A stretch of DNA of 21,323 nucleotides, from positions 1 to 21,323 of the IMG/VR virus record IMGVR_UViG_3300028569_000197; one strand, 5' to 3'. This stretch comes from a virus. The translations under genes and the position numbers were made by a program. Shown piece after piece: positions 15,649 through 21,056 of this stretch; position 1 is the stretch's first letter; each line of letters begins with the position of its first letter. Below the pieces are notes generated by a model. That model worked only from the letters and a program-made list of their open reading frames with translations. It was not told the origin of the DNA and did not search any database.

Positions 15649-16197
15649 TCAGGCCTGGGGCAAGGGGGCGGCCGGGCGGAGCCCCAGCACGTCGCGGCGG
15701 ATTTGGGCGGCGCGCTCGGCCGACAGGCCGGCTTCGGTCGCGCTGCGTTCGGCCTGGTCGGCGGCATCGGCCAGCGCGGCATCGCGGGCCTTTTTCTCCA
15801 GCTCCATCTTCAGCTTGTCGGTGCGGGCCAGGTCGCCGATGGCGCGCGCCAGCATGGCGATTTCCTTGGCGTCGGCGCCGGTGTCCAGCATTTCCATCTG
15901 GGTGCGGTGGGCGATCACCTTGAGTAGCTCGCCCAGCATGCGGCCGATATCGCCATCCGGGTCGGCCTTCAGCTGCTTCATCCAGTCGCCAGCAATGGCC
16001 TGGCTTTCGCGGAATTCTTCCAGCCGCTGCTCCATCGACTTCTTGTAGCGGCCGATTGCGCTGCGGCTGACATCGCCGCCCAGGCCACGGACCATCTGCA
16101 CGATATCGTCGATCGTGGCGCGGCCTTCCGTGATGGCGGCGTCGATCGCCGCCTTCAGGCGCGGGTCGATGATGGCGATGGAGGATTTGCGCGGCAT
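15649..16197 (-). CDS. DUF3486 small terminase (Mu gp27-like)
   Basis: A protein of 182 residues. MPRKSSIAIIDPRLKAAIDA, then GLGGDVSRSAIGRYKKSMEQ (about 39-58) with a helix-turn-helix-like segment, and a long charged helix RTDKLKMELEKKARDAALAD are typical of DUF3486, the DNA-recognition subunit of Mu-like terminases. The C-terminus AAQIRRDVLGL also fits. It lies one base after the winged-helix gene and is followed by the large subunit. The assignment as small terminase is established family knowledge. Confidence 0.9.
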   Translation of the reverse strand: MPRKSSIAIIDPRLKAAIDAAITEGRATIDDIVQMVRGLGGDVSRSAIGRYKKSMEQRLEEFRESQAIAGDWMKQLKADPDGDIGRMLGELLKVIAHRTQMEMLDTGADAKEIAMLARAIGDLARTDKLKMELEKKARDAALADAADQAERSATEAGLSAERAAQIRRDVLGLRPAAPLPQA

Positions 16198-16198
16198 G

Positions 16199-16495
16199 TC
16201 AGCCGCCCGGCCGCGGGCGCTTCACGCCGGGCACCACGGCGCGGCCCTCCGCCGCATCCTGGCCGCGGCTGGTGAGCGTGGCCACCACCAGGCCGTGCGT
16301 CTCCCGCGTGGCCAGCAGCCCCTGTTCCGCCAGCCAGGCCAGGTCCACCCGGATCTGGTCGCTGCTGGGGCTGTGGCCGAAATCGGGCAACGCCGCGTGC
16401 AGCAGCGCTTCATTGCCGGCGCCCGCCGGGGATGCCAGCAGCAGCAGCAGGATGGACAGCCGCCGGTCCTGCGCCAGCAGATCGGAATAGGCCAT
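16199..16495 (-). CDS. Small winged-helix phage protein (Mu gp26-like, VpaChn25_0724 type)
   Basis: A protein of 98 residues. MAYSDLLAQDRRLSILLLLL, then GNEALLHAALPDFGHSPSSD and VDLAWLAEQGLLATRE (about 50-65), have the helix-turn-helix plus wing layout of the small phage family placed just before DUF3486 in Mu-like phages. It ends with a basic, Gly/Pro-rich tail (VPGVKRPRPGG). The ATG overlaps the DUF2730 stop as TGATG. A DNA-binding role, possibly with the terminase, is inferred. Confidence 0.8.
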   Translation of the reverse strand: MAYSDLLAQDRRLSILLLLLASPAGAGNEALLHAALPDFGHSPSSDQIRVDLAWLAEQGLLATRETHGLVVATLTSRGQDAAEGRAVVPGVKRPRPGG

Positions 16496-16869
16496 CAGCC
16501 ACCCCGCTTCAGATGTTCGTCGATCAATTCCAGTCGGCGGCCGGTGGCGTTCACGGTTTTCTCCACCCCCGTCAGCGCGACGCCAAGCGCCCGCACTTCC
16601 CCGCGCAGATCGGCCACGACCAGTGTCAGGCTGTGCATCTGGTCGGCGGTGGGCAGGTGCCGCATGGCTGTCTCGATGCTGGCGATCCGCGCTTCATGCG
16701 TGTCCACCCGCTCATCCAGGGCCCGCAGCCCGGGCGCGGAGGACAGGGCGCTGATGCGCTGTTCGACCGTGGCCAGGATGTGCGCGCGCAGCGCGGCACC
16801 CAGCACGGCGAACAGCAAGCCCAGGCCGAACACGACCAGGACCTGATATTGGGTCAGGTCGATGCTCAT
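16495..16869 (-). CDS. DUF2730 membrane-anchored coiled-coil protein (Mu gp25-like)
   Basis: A protein of 124 residues. One membrane segment, about residues 8-29 (YQVLVVFGLGLLFAVLGAAL), is followed by a heptad-rich region (ALDERVDTHEARIASIETAM and later LRGEVRALGVALTGVEKTVN). This layout and the position before the winged-helix and DUF3486 genes fit DUF2730. In Mu the equivalent region encodes lysis accessory (spanin-like) functions, so a part in lysis is possible but not shown. The ATG overlaps the upstream stop by four bases. Confidence 0.82.
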   Translation of the reverse strand: MSIDLTQYQVLVVFGLGLLFAVLGAALRAHILATVEQRISALSSAPGLRALDERVDTHEARIASIETAMRHLPTADQMHSLTLVVADLRGEVRALGVALTGVEKTVNATGRRLELIDEHLKRGG

Positions 16870-17027
16870 CGCTCGGCATCGTCGCGCTTTGCGGCCGGCG
16901 GCGCGGCATCGAACACCGCGCCGCGGCGCGTGGGGGCCGGCGGCGGCAGGACGGCGCGGGCGCGCGCGATCAGCGCCTGGCGTTCGCGCTCGGCCATGTC
17001 GGCCGCCCAGTCACCGCTGTCGGCCAT
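16866..17027 (-). CDS. 53-residue protein, possibly a TraR/DksA-like relic without zinc finger
   Basis: MADSGDWAADMAERERQALI followed by ARARAVLPPPAP and a charged end (KRDDAER). The first 25 residues resemble the N-terminal helix of the small TraR/DksA-type proteins coded at this place in many Mu-like phages. The C4 zinc finger that should follow is absent: there is no cysteine in the protein. It starts three bases after the holin-like stop and overlaps DUF2730 by an ATGA junction, which argues that it is translated. The relationship is tentative. Confidence 0.6.
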   Translation of the reverse strand: MADSGDWAADMAERERQALIARARAVLPPPAPTRRGAVFDAAPPAAKRDDAER

Positions 17028-17030
17028 GGC

Positions 17031-17378
17031 TCAGCCGCCCACGATCGGCGGGCGCGGCAGGCGCGCGCGGATCAGCTGGTCCAGGCCCGCCGTGTCGATC
17101 CCCAGCCGCGCCAGCGCGTCCGGCACGCGGGTCTGCACATAGTCGCGGGCGATCTCGGCCACGATGGACCCACCGGTGGGCAGCGCGCTGCGCGGCTGGC
17201 GCGCGGCCTCGGCGCGGGCATATTCCACCGCGCGATCCAGCGCGGCGGTCAGATATTGCCGCACCTCGCTGTCGGCGCGGAGCTTCAGCCAATCCGCCAG
17301 CCGGCGGATGGCCAGCCCGGCCAGGCTGAGCACCAGGGTGGCGGCGAATTCCAGCATCGCGCCGGTGATGATTTCCAT
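17031..17378 (-). CDS. Holin-like membrane protein
   Basis: A protein of 115 residues. Residues about 5-25 (TGAMLEFAATLVLSLAGLAI) form one membrane segment, followed by an amphipathic, charged region and a C-terminal YVQTRVPDALARLGIDTAGL. The layout is that of LLH-type phage holins: one N-terminal membrane helix and a long cytoplasmic helix ending in a VPDAL-x-x-LG motif. It lies directly after the endolysin gene, 12 bases downstream. An AGAGGG ribosome-binding site lies upstream of its ATG. The role in releasing the endolysin is inferred from place and topology. Confidence 0.65.
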   Translation of the reverse strand: MEIITGAMLEFAATLVLSLAGLAIRRLADWLKLRADSEVRQYLTAALDRAVEYARAEAARQPRSALPTGGSIVAEIARDYVQTRVPDALARLGIDTAGLDQLIRARLPRPPIVGG

Positions 17379-17390
17379 CTCAGGGGCCCT

Positions 17391-18056
17391 CTAGGCTTGG
17401 GTGAGAAGCGTGAAAGCGCGGTCATAGAGGCCCGCCACCGGCGCCAGCCCGACCAGCCCGCCATTGACGCGCTGGCGCACCGCCTGGATGTCGGCGGTCT
17501 CGGCAATCTCGGTGCAGCCGGCCCAGCGCCACCAGGCGGCGGCGGATTGCGCGGCCATGTCGGGCAGCGCCAGATTTTCCGGGTGGTCCAGCAGCGGCTG
17601 GCCGGTGATCATGGCCAGCCGCGCGTAATTGTCGCGGCCGGTCACCTGGAGCAGGCCGCGGCCGATATAGCGCCACGCATCGCCGGGGTGGATATTGCCC
17701 ATGCGCCCGCCATAGACGCGCTCGGCCAGCGCCTCGGGGTTCCAGGCGACGCCCTCGGTGCTGGGCAGGTCGGGGAAGCGCCGCGGCCACACCTGCATCA
17801 GGCGGCGGGGCGAATAGCGCAGGCTCTCGACCAGCCGCACATAGCCGGCGGTTTCATGCAGCGTGTTGGCCAGGAACGCGGCCAGGGCGCGCGGGGTGGT
17901 GATGCCGTATTCAGCGCAGAGGGGGGCCAGCCGGGCGGCCCAGGCGGCGGGCTCGGTTGCGCCCAGGCGGCGCAGCAGGTCGGCGGTGATGGTGGGGCCG
18001 GAGACGGGCGCCGCCGGCGACGATTGGGGATTGCGCGGATCGAGGGGCAGCGACAT
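17391..18056 (-). CDS. Endolysin, glycoside hydrolase family 19 (chitinase-like)
   Basis: A protein of 221 residues. The GH19 core is clear: FLANTLHETAGYVRLVESLR (catalytic Glu expected in the HET motif), then AERVYGGRMGN, and RYIGRGLLQVTGRDNYARLA, the conserved glycan-binding GRG-x-x-Q-x-TGR-x-NY block. The enzyme would cleave peptidoglycan at the end of infection. No signal peptide is seen, so it needs the holin to reach the wall. The ATG chosen (MSLPLDPRNP) has no visible Shine-Dalgarno sequence. The upstream in-frame TTG lies inside the terminator stem and is rejected. The gene opens the late operon, like Mu lys. Confidence 0.92.
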   Translation of the reverse strand: MSLPLDPRNPQSSPAAPVSGPTITADLLRRLGATEPAAWAARLAPLCAEYGITTPRALAAFLANTLHETAGYVRLVESLRYSPRRLMQVWPRRFPDLPSTEGVAWNPEALAERVYGGRMGNIHPGDAWRYIGRGLLQVTGRDNYARLAMITGQPLLDHPENLALPDMAAQSAAAWWRWAGCTEIAETADIQAVRQRVNGGLVGLAPVAGLYDRAFTLLTQA

Positions 18057-18091
18057 GCTGCGACGGTGCCGCAGCGGGCCAGCAATCGGCA

Positions 18092-18109
18092 GGCTGACGC
18101 GGTTCAGCC
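18092..18109 (-). promoter_or_regulatory. Inverted repeat GGCTGA-N6-TCAGCC, candidate late-activator site upstream of lys
   Basis: A second copy of the dyad found before gene I; only the three central bases differ over 21 positions. It lies 36 bases before the endolysin ATG and just after a terminator, the place of the Mu late promoter Plys. No good -10 box is visible after it, so exact promoter architecture is open. Confidence 0.65.
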
Positions 18110-18117
18110 CGGGCGCC

Positions 18118-18141
18118 GAAGGGGGCCCGAAGGCCCCCTTC
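18118..18141 (-). terminator. Strong hairpin terminator with TTCG tetraloop
   Basis: On the minus strand GAAGGGGGCC, loop TTCG, GGCCCCCTTC: a perfect 10-bp stem starting eight bases after the stop of the 74-residue gene. UUCG loops are unusually stable. There is no U-run on the minus strand, so termination may be incomplete or Rho-aided. It separates the regulatory cassette from the late operon. Confidence 0.7.
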
Positions 18142-18149
18142 AATCAGGT

Positions 18150-18374
18150 TTAAGCGGGGGCTGTGGCCTTCGCGCCCCGGGTTTCGGCTTCCAGCGCGTC
18201 GGTGATGTCTTCCACCTGATGCGCCAGGTCCGTCAACAGGAAGCCCAGGCCATCGACCGACACCACGTTGATGTCCTGGCACGCGCCAACCAGCGCGGCC
18301 AGCGTCTCCAGCTTCGCGGCCACCTCCTGAAGCGCATCCAGCGGCAAGGGGGCGTAGCGCGGGCGGTCAGGCAT
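18150..18374 (-). CDS. Small hypothetical protein, 74 residues
   Basis: MPDRPRYAPLPLDALQEVAA followed by KLETLAALVGACQDINVVSV and LLTDLAHQVEDITDALEAET: two or three predicted helices with no membrane segment. I do not recognise the family. Its ATG overlaps by eight bases the TGA that ends the frame continuing past the amber stop of the upstream antirepressor-like gene. It is the last gene before the hairpin terminator, so it belongs to the regulatory cassette and not to the late operon. Confidence 0.65.
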   Translation of the reverse strand: MPDRPRYAPLPLDALQEVAAKLETLAALVGACQDINVVSVDGLGFLLTDLAHQVEDITDALEAETRGAKATAPA

Positions 18375-18492
18375 CGAGCGGCAGGGTGGCTTGTGCGCCG
18401 AGAGAGGGGATGCTGGCCAGGATGCGCTCCAGATCCCGCAGCTTGCGCAACTCGGCCAGGGACATGCCGTTCAACCGGGCGAGCCGCCCGAT
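18367..18492 (-). other. In-frame continuation after the amber stop (41 codons)
   Basis: The frame of the antirepressor-like gene continues IGRLARLNGMSLAELRKLRD and further to a TGA at 18369-18367. It has the helix-forming look of a small DNA-binding tail. The TGA overlaps the ATG of the 74-residue gene by eight bases, the kind of junction used throughout this region. That suggests the ancestral gene ended here. An internal ATG (18465) could start a 32-residue peptide but has no ribosome-binding site. Confidence 0.55.
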
Positions 18493-18978
18493 CTACGACC
18501 GGATGCGGCCCTGCGACTGCTGGTGCCGGCTGTCGGCGGCATCCAGCGCATCGAGCCGGGCGATGGCATCGCGGATGGCCGGCTGGGCCAGCACCGCCCG
18601 CGCATCCGGCAGGCGGGCCAGTGCATCCGGCGCGGGGTGCGACACCGGCGCCCGACCCTCCAACAGGTCAAGCACCCAGCGGCGGAAGCGCGCCGCCGGC
18701 TCGGTCTTCGCAAAGAAGCAGAGCATCCGGCATCCCCGGAGCGAGAAAACTCGCACCTGCTGCGAGCCCCCCGCCGTCTGCTCGACCATCAGGCGCGTTT
18801 CGTCGGAGGTGAAATCCTCGGCGTGACGGCTGATGATGTTGTGCAAACCACGCTCGCTGGCGAAACCAAGGGGGGCCACAATCTGTGTGACCCTCAGCCA
18901 GATTTGCCCGTCCATCTGGATGCCATCCAGCCGCGTGCCGCCGTAGTTCAGGGCGGTGCTAATCATGTCATTCGGCAT
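18493..18978 (-). CDS. Antirepressor-like protein (BRO-N / P22_AR_N type), ending at an in-frame amber codon
   Basis: A protein of 161 residues with an AGGAG site nine bases before its ATG. The N-terminal domain, about 15-110, reads GIQMDGQIWLRVTQIVAPLG, then LHNIISRHAEDFTSDETRLM and VFSLRGCRMLCFFAKTEPAA with RFRRWVLDLLEG. This is the pattern of phage antirepressor or BRO N-terminal domains, which bind DNA or repressors and act in induction. The C-terminal part is helical (DALARLPDARAVLAQPAIRD). Translation stops at TAG (18495-18493), but the same frame stays open for 41 more codons to a TGA that overlaps the next gene. The protein may therefore be truncated or made longer by readthrough. Confidence 0.7.
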   Translation of the reverse strand: MPNDMISTALNYGGTRLDGIQMDGQIWLRVTQIVAPLGFASERGLHNIISRHAEDFTSDETRLMVEQTAGGSQQVRVFSLRGCRMLCFFAKTEPAARFRRWVLDLLEGRAPVSHPAPDALARLPDARAVLAQPAIRDAIARLDALDAADSRHQQSQGRIRS

Positions 18979-19226
18979 CTGCCGACACTCCTGCGGTTCG
19001 GGCGCACCTGGCGCCCTGGTTGGTAGAAGGCTGCCGCAGGACAGCTGCGCTTATTCGTGCCGGGGCCGAGGCCCCAGCCTTATCTCGCGCCAACCAGGAC
19101 ATAGGGTTCACCCCCGCGCGGGGGCGTTGGCGCCTGCGGACAACGCATGCATCTCGGGCTTCTACCCCCTCGACGCGCGGCCGGGTTGCCCCGGCCGCGC
19201 TAAACTGCGCTGGCACCGACGTAAAA
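18979..19226 (-). ncRNA. Hairpin-rich intergenic stretch, candidate structured RNA or leader
   Basis: About 250 bases between the HNH and antirepressor-like genes. Read on the minus strand it holds, in order, several stems. (1) An 11-bp perfect stem with a GCAA tetraloop (19200-19175). (2) An 8-bp stem GCGCCAAC/GTTGGCGC (19133-19126 with 19094-19087) that encloses CCCCC-GCGC-GGGGG. (3) A stem of eight pairs with one G-U around CTCG (19078-19059). (4) A 5-bp CGCAG/CTGCG stem. (5) A 6-bp stem GGGCGC/GCGCCC with a five-base loop (19016-19000), eight bases before the AGGAG site. An 88-codon open frame (19234-18968) spans it, but its third codon positions are not G/C-biased like those of real neighbours. 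A regulatory RNA is therefore the better reading. Confidence 0.4.
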
Positions 19227-19811
19227 TCAAGCATGGTGCGGCGCGCCCAGGGCACGCCGGCCGACATGGCAATCCACGCAAAGTATCCGCAGGTTGGATA
19301 GGTCGAACGCCTTAGCGGGCGCCACCAGCCGGCTGACGATATGCGTTGCGGTCAGGCGCGCCTCATCCTCCGGCACGGCGCCGCACGAGCAGCAGCGCCG
19401 CCCATACAGATGCAGCGCCTCCCACCGCGTGCGCCGCCATTCAGGCGTTCGGAAAAACCTGTCGGCAGGCAGGTTGGCCAGGACCATGAGATGCTCGGCG
19501 CGCCCTGCGGTGCGGGAAACCGGCTTGGAAAGTGAAGCCAGCACATCGCACTCGATCTTCTTGGCCAGCTTCTTCGCTTGGCTGCGTTGCTCATGGCGTC
19601 GCTGCGCTGCCAGTCCTCGCTCGACCCTTTGCTGCGCGTATACCAGGGCGTGCATGATGCTTGCCTGGAACTGCTTCTGATCCACACGCGCCATGCGGCG
19701 CAGCCGTTCCATGATGATGCGCTTTTCACGGGCGCGGATGCCTGTGGCGTCGGGGTAGCCGAACTGCCTAGCGAGCGCGTCGAAGTCGCCAATGAGGTCG
19801 TCTTCTTCCAT
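19227..19811 (-). CDS. HNH endonuclease
   Basis: A protein of 194 residues from the ATG (MEEDDLIGDF); a GTG one codon earlier is possible. A GGAG site lies eight bases upstream of the ATG. The first 110 residues are basic and helical with no recognised domain. The C-terminal HNH module has a CxxC (140/143) in GRRCCSCGAVPEDE. It continues with the catalytic-type His157 in ATHIVSRL, Asn173 in DLSNLRILC, the second CxxC (178/181) and H182 in CVDCHVG. Such nucleases nick DNA, and in phages serve homing or packaging. Here it lies in the regulatory cassette, not beside the terminase, so homing or an accessory role seems more likely. Confidence 0.8.
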   Translation of the reverse strand: MEEDDLIGDFDALARQFGYPDATGIRAREKRIIMERLRRMARVDQKQFQASIMHALVYAQQRVERGLAAQRRHEQRSQAKKLAKKIECDVLASLSKPVSRTAGRAEHLMVLANLPADRFFRTPEWRRTRWEALHLYGRRCCSCGAVPEDEARLTATHIVSRLVAPAKAFDLSNLRILCVDCHVGRRALGAPHHA

Positions 19812-19876
19812 CACAGTCGCTCCGCCATCCGGCCGTGCCGGGTCAAGGGGGTTGTTTTCGGGGCGGCGGTTGTGCA

Positions 19877-19891
19877 GCGTTCGCGGAACGC
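19877..19891. promoter_or_regulatory. Palindrome GCGTTC-GCG-GAACGC, candidate operator
   Basis: A perfect 6+3+6 dyad in the only divergent intergenic region of the window, between the HNH gene and the plus-strand secreted-protein gene. Its centre lies 26 bases before the plus-strand ATG. No clear -35/-10 pair is visible on either strand, though TTGTTT (plus) and TTGACC (minus) occur nearby. A regulator-binding site is inferred from symmetry and place. Confidence 0.45.
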
Positions 19892-19909
19892 ATCAACCGG
19901 AGACTGTCC

Positions 19910-20284
19910 ATGCGCCGCCTCATTCCTCTGCTGTGCCTGCTGGCGGGCGCCTGCGCTGCCGCGCCCGGCATGCTGCCAACCACCCTGACCACGCCGGGGG
20001 GCGAGGGGCTGCCGGCCATGCTCATGACGCGCACGGTGGTTGTGCCTGGGCCTGCGGGAAACCGCTGGGAACTGGCGGCCGGCACCACCTTTGTACAGGA
20101 TCGGGTGCGCGCGGCTGATGGGGCGCCCCTGTGGTGCGGGGCGCTGAACAGCGAAGAATTTACGGGGTTCCGCACATGCATGACCCGCGAAGGCAGCGAG
20201 ATTTCGATCAACGCCAATAGTGCGCTGGGATCGTGGCGCCGCACACTTCCGCCCGACAGCTTTCGGGAATTCCGCCTGCGCTAA
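19910..20284 (+). CDS. Small secreted protein or lipoprotein, probable moron
   Basis: This is the only plus-strand gene in the window, 124 residues. A GGAG site lies eight bases before its ATG; the longer upstream frame lacks one. MRRLIPLLCLLAGACAAAPG is a signal peptide. Cys15 lies in AGAC, a slightly non-canonical lipobox, and a signal peptidase I cut after ACA is also possible. The mature part has two further cysteines, in LWCGALNSEEF and FRTCMTREGS, that could form a disulfide. No family is recognised. Orientation, own start region and export signal fit a lysogenic-conversion or superinfection-exclusion gene expressed from the prophage. It ends two bases from the stop of the opposing activator gene. 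Confidence 0.75.
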   Translation: MRRLIPLLCLLAGACAAAPGMLPTTLTTPGGEGLPAMLMTRTVVVPGPAGNRWELAAGTTFVQDRVRAADGAPLWCGALNSEEFTGFRTCMTREGSEISINANSALGSWRRTLPPDSFREFRLR

Positions 20285-20286
20285 CC

Positions 20287-20694
20287 TCACGCCGCATCCC
20301 CCCGCCGAAACAGGTCGGTCTGGCGCGCGGCTTCCTCCGCCCGCAGGCGCGCCTTCCACGCATGCACCGTCCGCACATGCAGCCCCGTTGCAGCGGCGAT
20401 CTGGTCGGCGGTGCGATGCTCGGCGGTCAGCCCGCGGATCAGCGCCGCCATCTGCGCGCGGTCCCGGCTGGGCCCCTTGGGCACGGTAATCCGTTCCATC
20501 CTGTCGTGCCGATCCACCAGCCACGCCAGAACGGCCACGCCCATGACCTCCGCCACCGGATGCTCCGGCTGCGCCGAAACCGGCAGCCGCAAATAGCGCC
20601 CCCCGAACTGCTCAGCGAACCGCAGCGCGGTGCGCAGGTCGAACCTCTCCGACATTTCGCGCAGCAGGTTCGGCAGCCAGGGGCGCGGTTCCAT
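20287..20694 (-). CDS. Mor/C-family transcription activator
   Basis: A protein of 135 residues. TALRFAEQFGGRYLRLP (22-38) with the GG turn, HPVAEVMG (45-52) and MERITVPKG (66-74) match the dimerisation half of Mor/C proteins. The helix-turn-helix follows at about 94-118 (RTADQIAAATGLHVRTVHAW). In Mu, Mor activates the middle promoter and C activates the late promoters, by binding a dyad that overlaps the -35 region. This gene lies upstream of lys in transcription order, so it is the natural candidate for the two dyads in this window. Its ATG overlaps the upstream stop (TGATG). It is tail-to-tail with the plus-strand gene with only two bases between the stops. Confidence 0.82.
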   Translation of the reverse strand: MEPRPWLPNLLREMSERFDLRTALRFAEQFGGRYLRLPVSAQPEHPVAEVMGVAVLAWLVDRHDRMERITVPKGPSRDRAQMAALIRGLTAEHRTADQIAAATGLHVRTVHAWKARLRAEEAARQTDLFRRGDAA

Positions 20695-21056
20695 CACCCG
20701 GCCGCCCGCATGCGGGCCATCTCGGCCTCGGCATTGTCCGCGATCATCGCCGTCTCGACGATGCCGCGCGCATACTCCACCTGCATCCGTACCTGCGCGG
20801 CGGTCGGCCGCTGCGCCAGGCCGGCGCGCATCGCACCCTCCACCGCGCGGTGCAGCGCCTCGCGCGCCCGCGGGCCCAGCTGCGGCGCGGCTGCGGGCGC
20901 GTGCGCCGCATCCTCCAGCGCCGTGGCGGCGGCGCGCAGCGCGGCGGCCCATTTGTCCCGGCAGACCACCACCGTGTCCGGCGTGCAGATGTGGATCATC
21001 TGCGCCACATGGCGCACCGCGTCGGCCGGATCGCGGCCCAGCATTTGGTCACTCAT
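20694..21056 (-). CDS. Hypothetical early/middle phage protein, 120 residues
   Basis: Starts MSDQMLGRDPADAVRHVAQM, has two cysteines near the N-terminus (HICTPDTVVVCRD, about 23-35) and then long Ala-rich helices ending EMARMRAAG. No family is recognised. The ATG overlaps the upstream stop by eight bases and the end overlaps the Mor/C-like start, so it is part of the same operon. Genes at this place in Mu-like phages are often small early proteins of unknown function. Translation is supported by G/C-rich third codon positions and the coupled junctions. Confidence 0.65.
   Translation of the reverse strand: MSDQMLGRDPADAVRHVAQMIHICTPDTVVVCRDKWAAALRAAATALEDAAHAPAAAPQLGPRAREALHRAVEGAMRAGLAQRPTAAQVRMQVEYARGIVETAMIADNAEAEMARMRAAG

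Noticed and set aside
18057-18143. Earlier TTG start for the endolysin
   Set aside because: It would place the terminator and the late dyad inside the coding region, and the added residues have no family support.
17256-18812. 518-codon plus-strand frame over endolysin and terminator
   Set aside because: It runs through the GH19 gene, the dyad and the terminator hairpin, and its product is low-complexity.
20287-20952. Longer upstream start for the Mor/C-like gene
   Set aside because: The extension is a shadow of the 120-residue gene; the ATG at 20694 overlaps the upstream stop in a TGATG junction.
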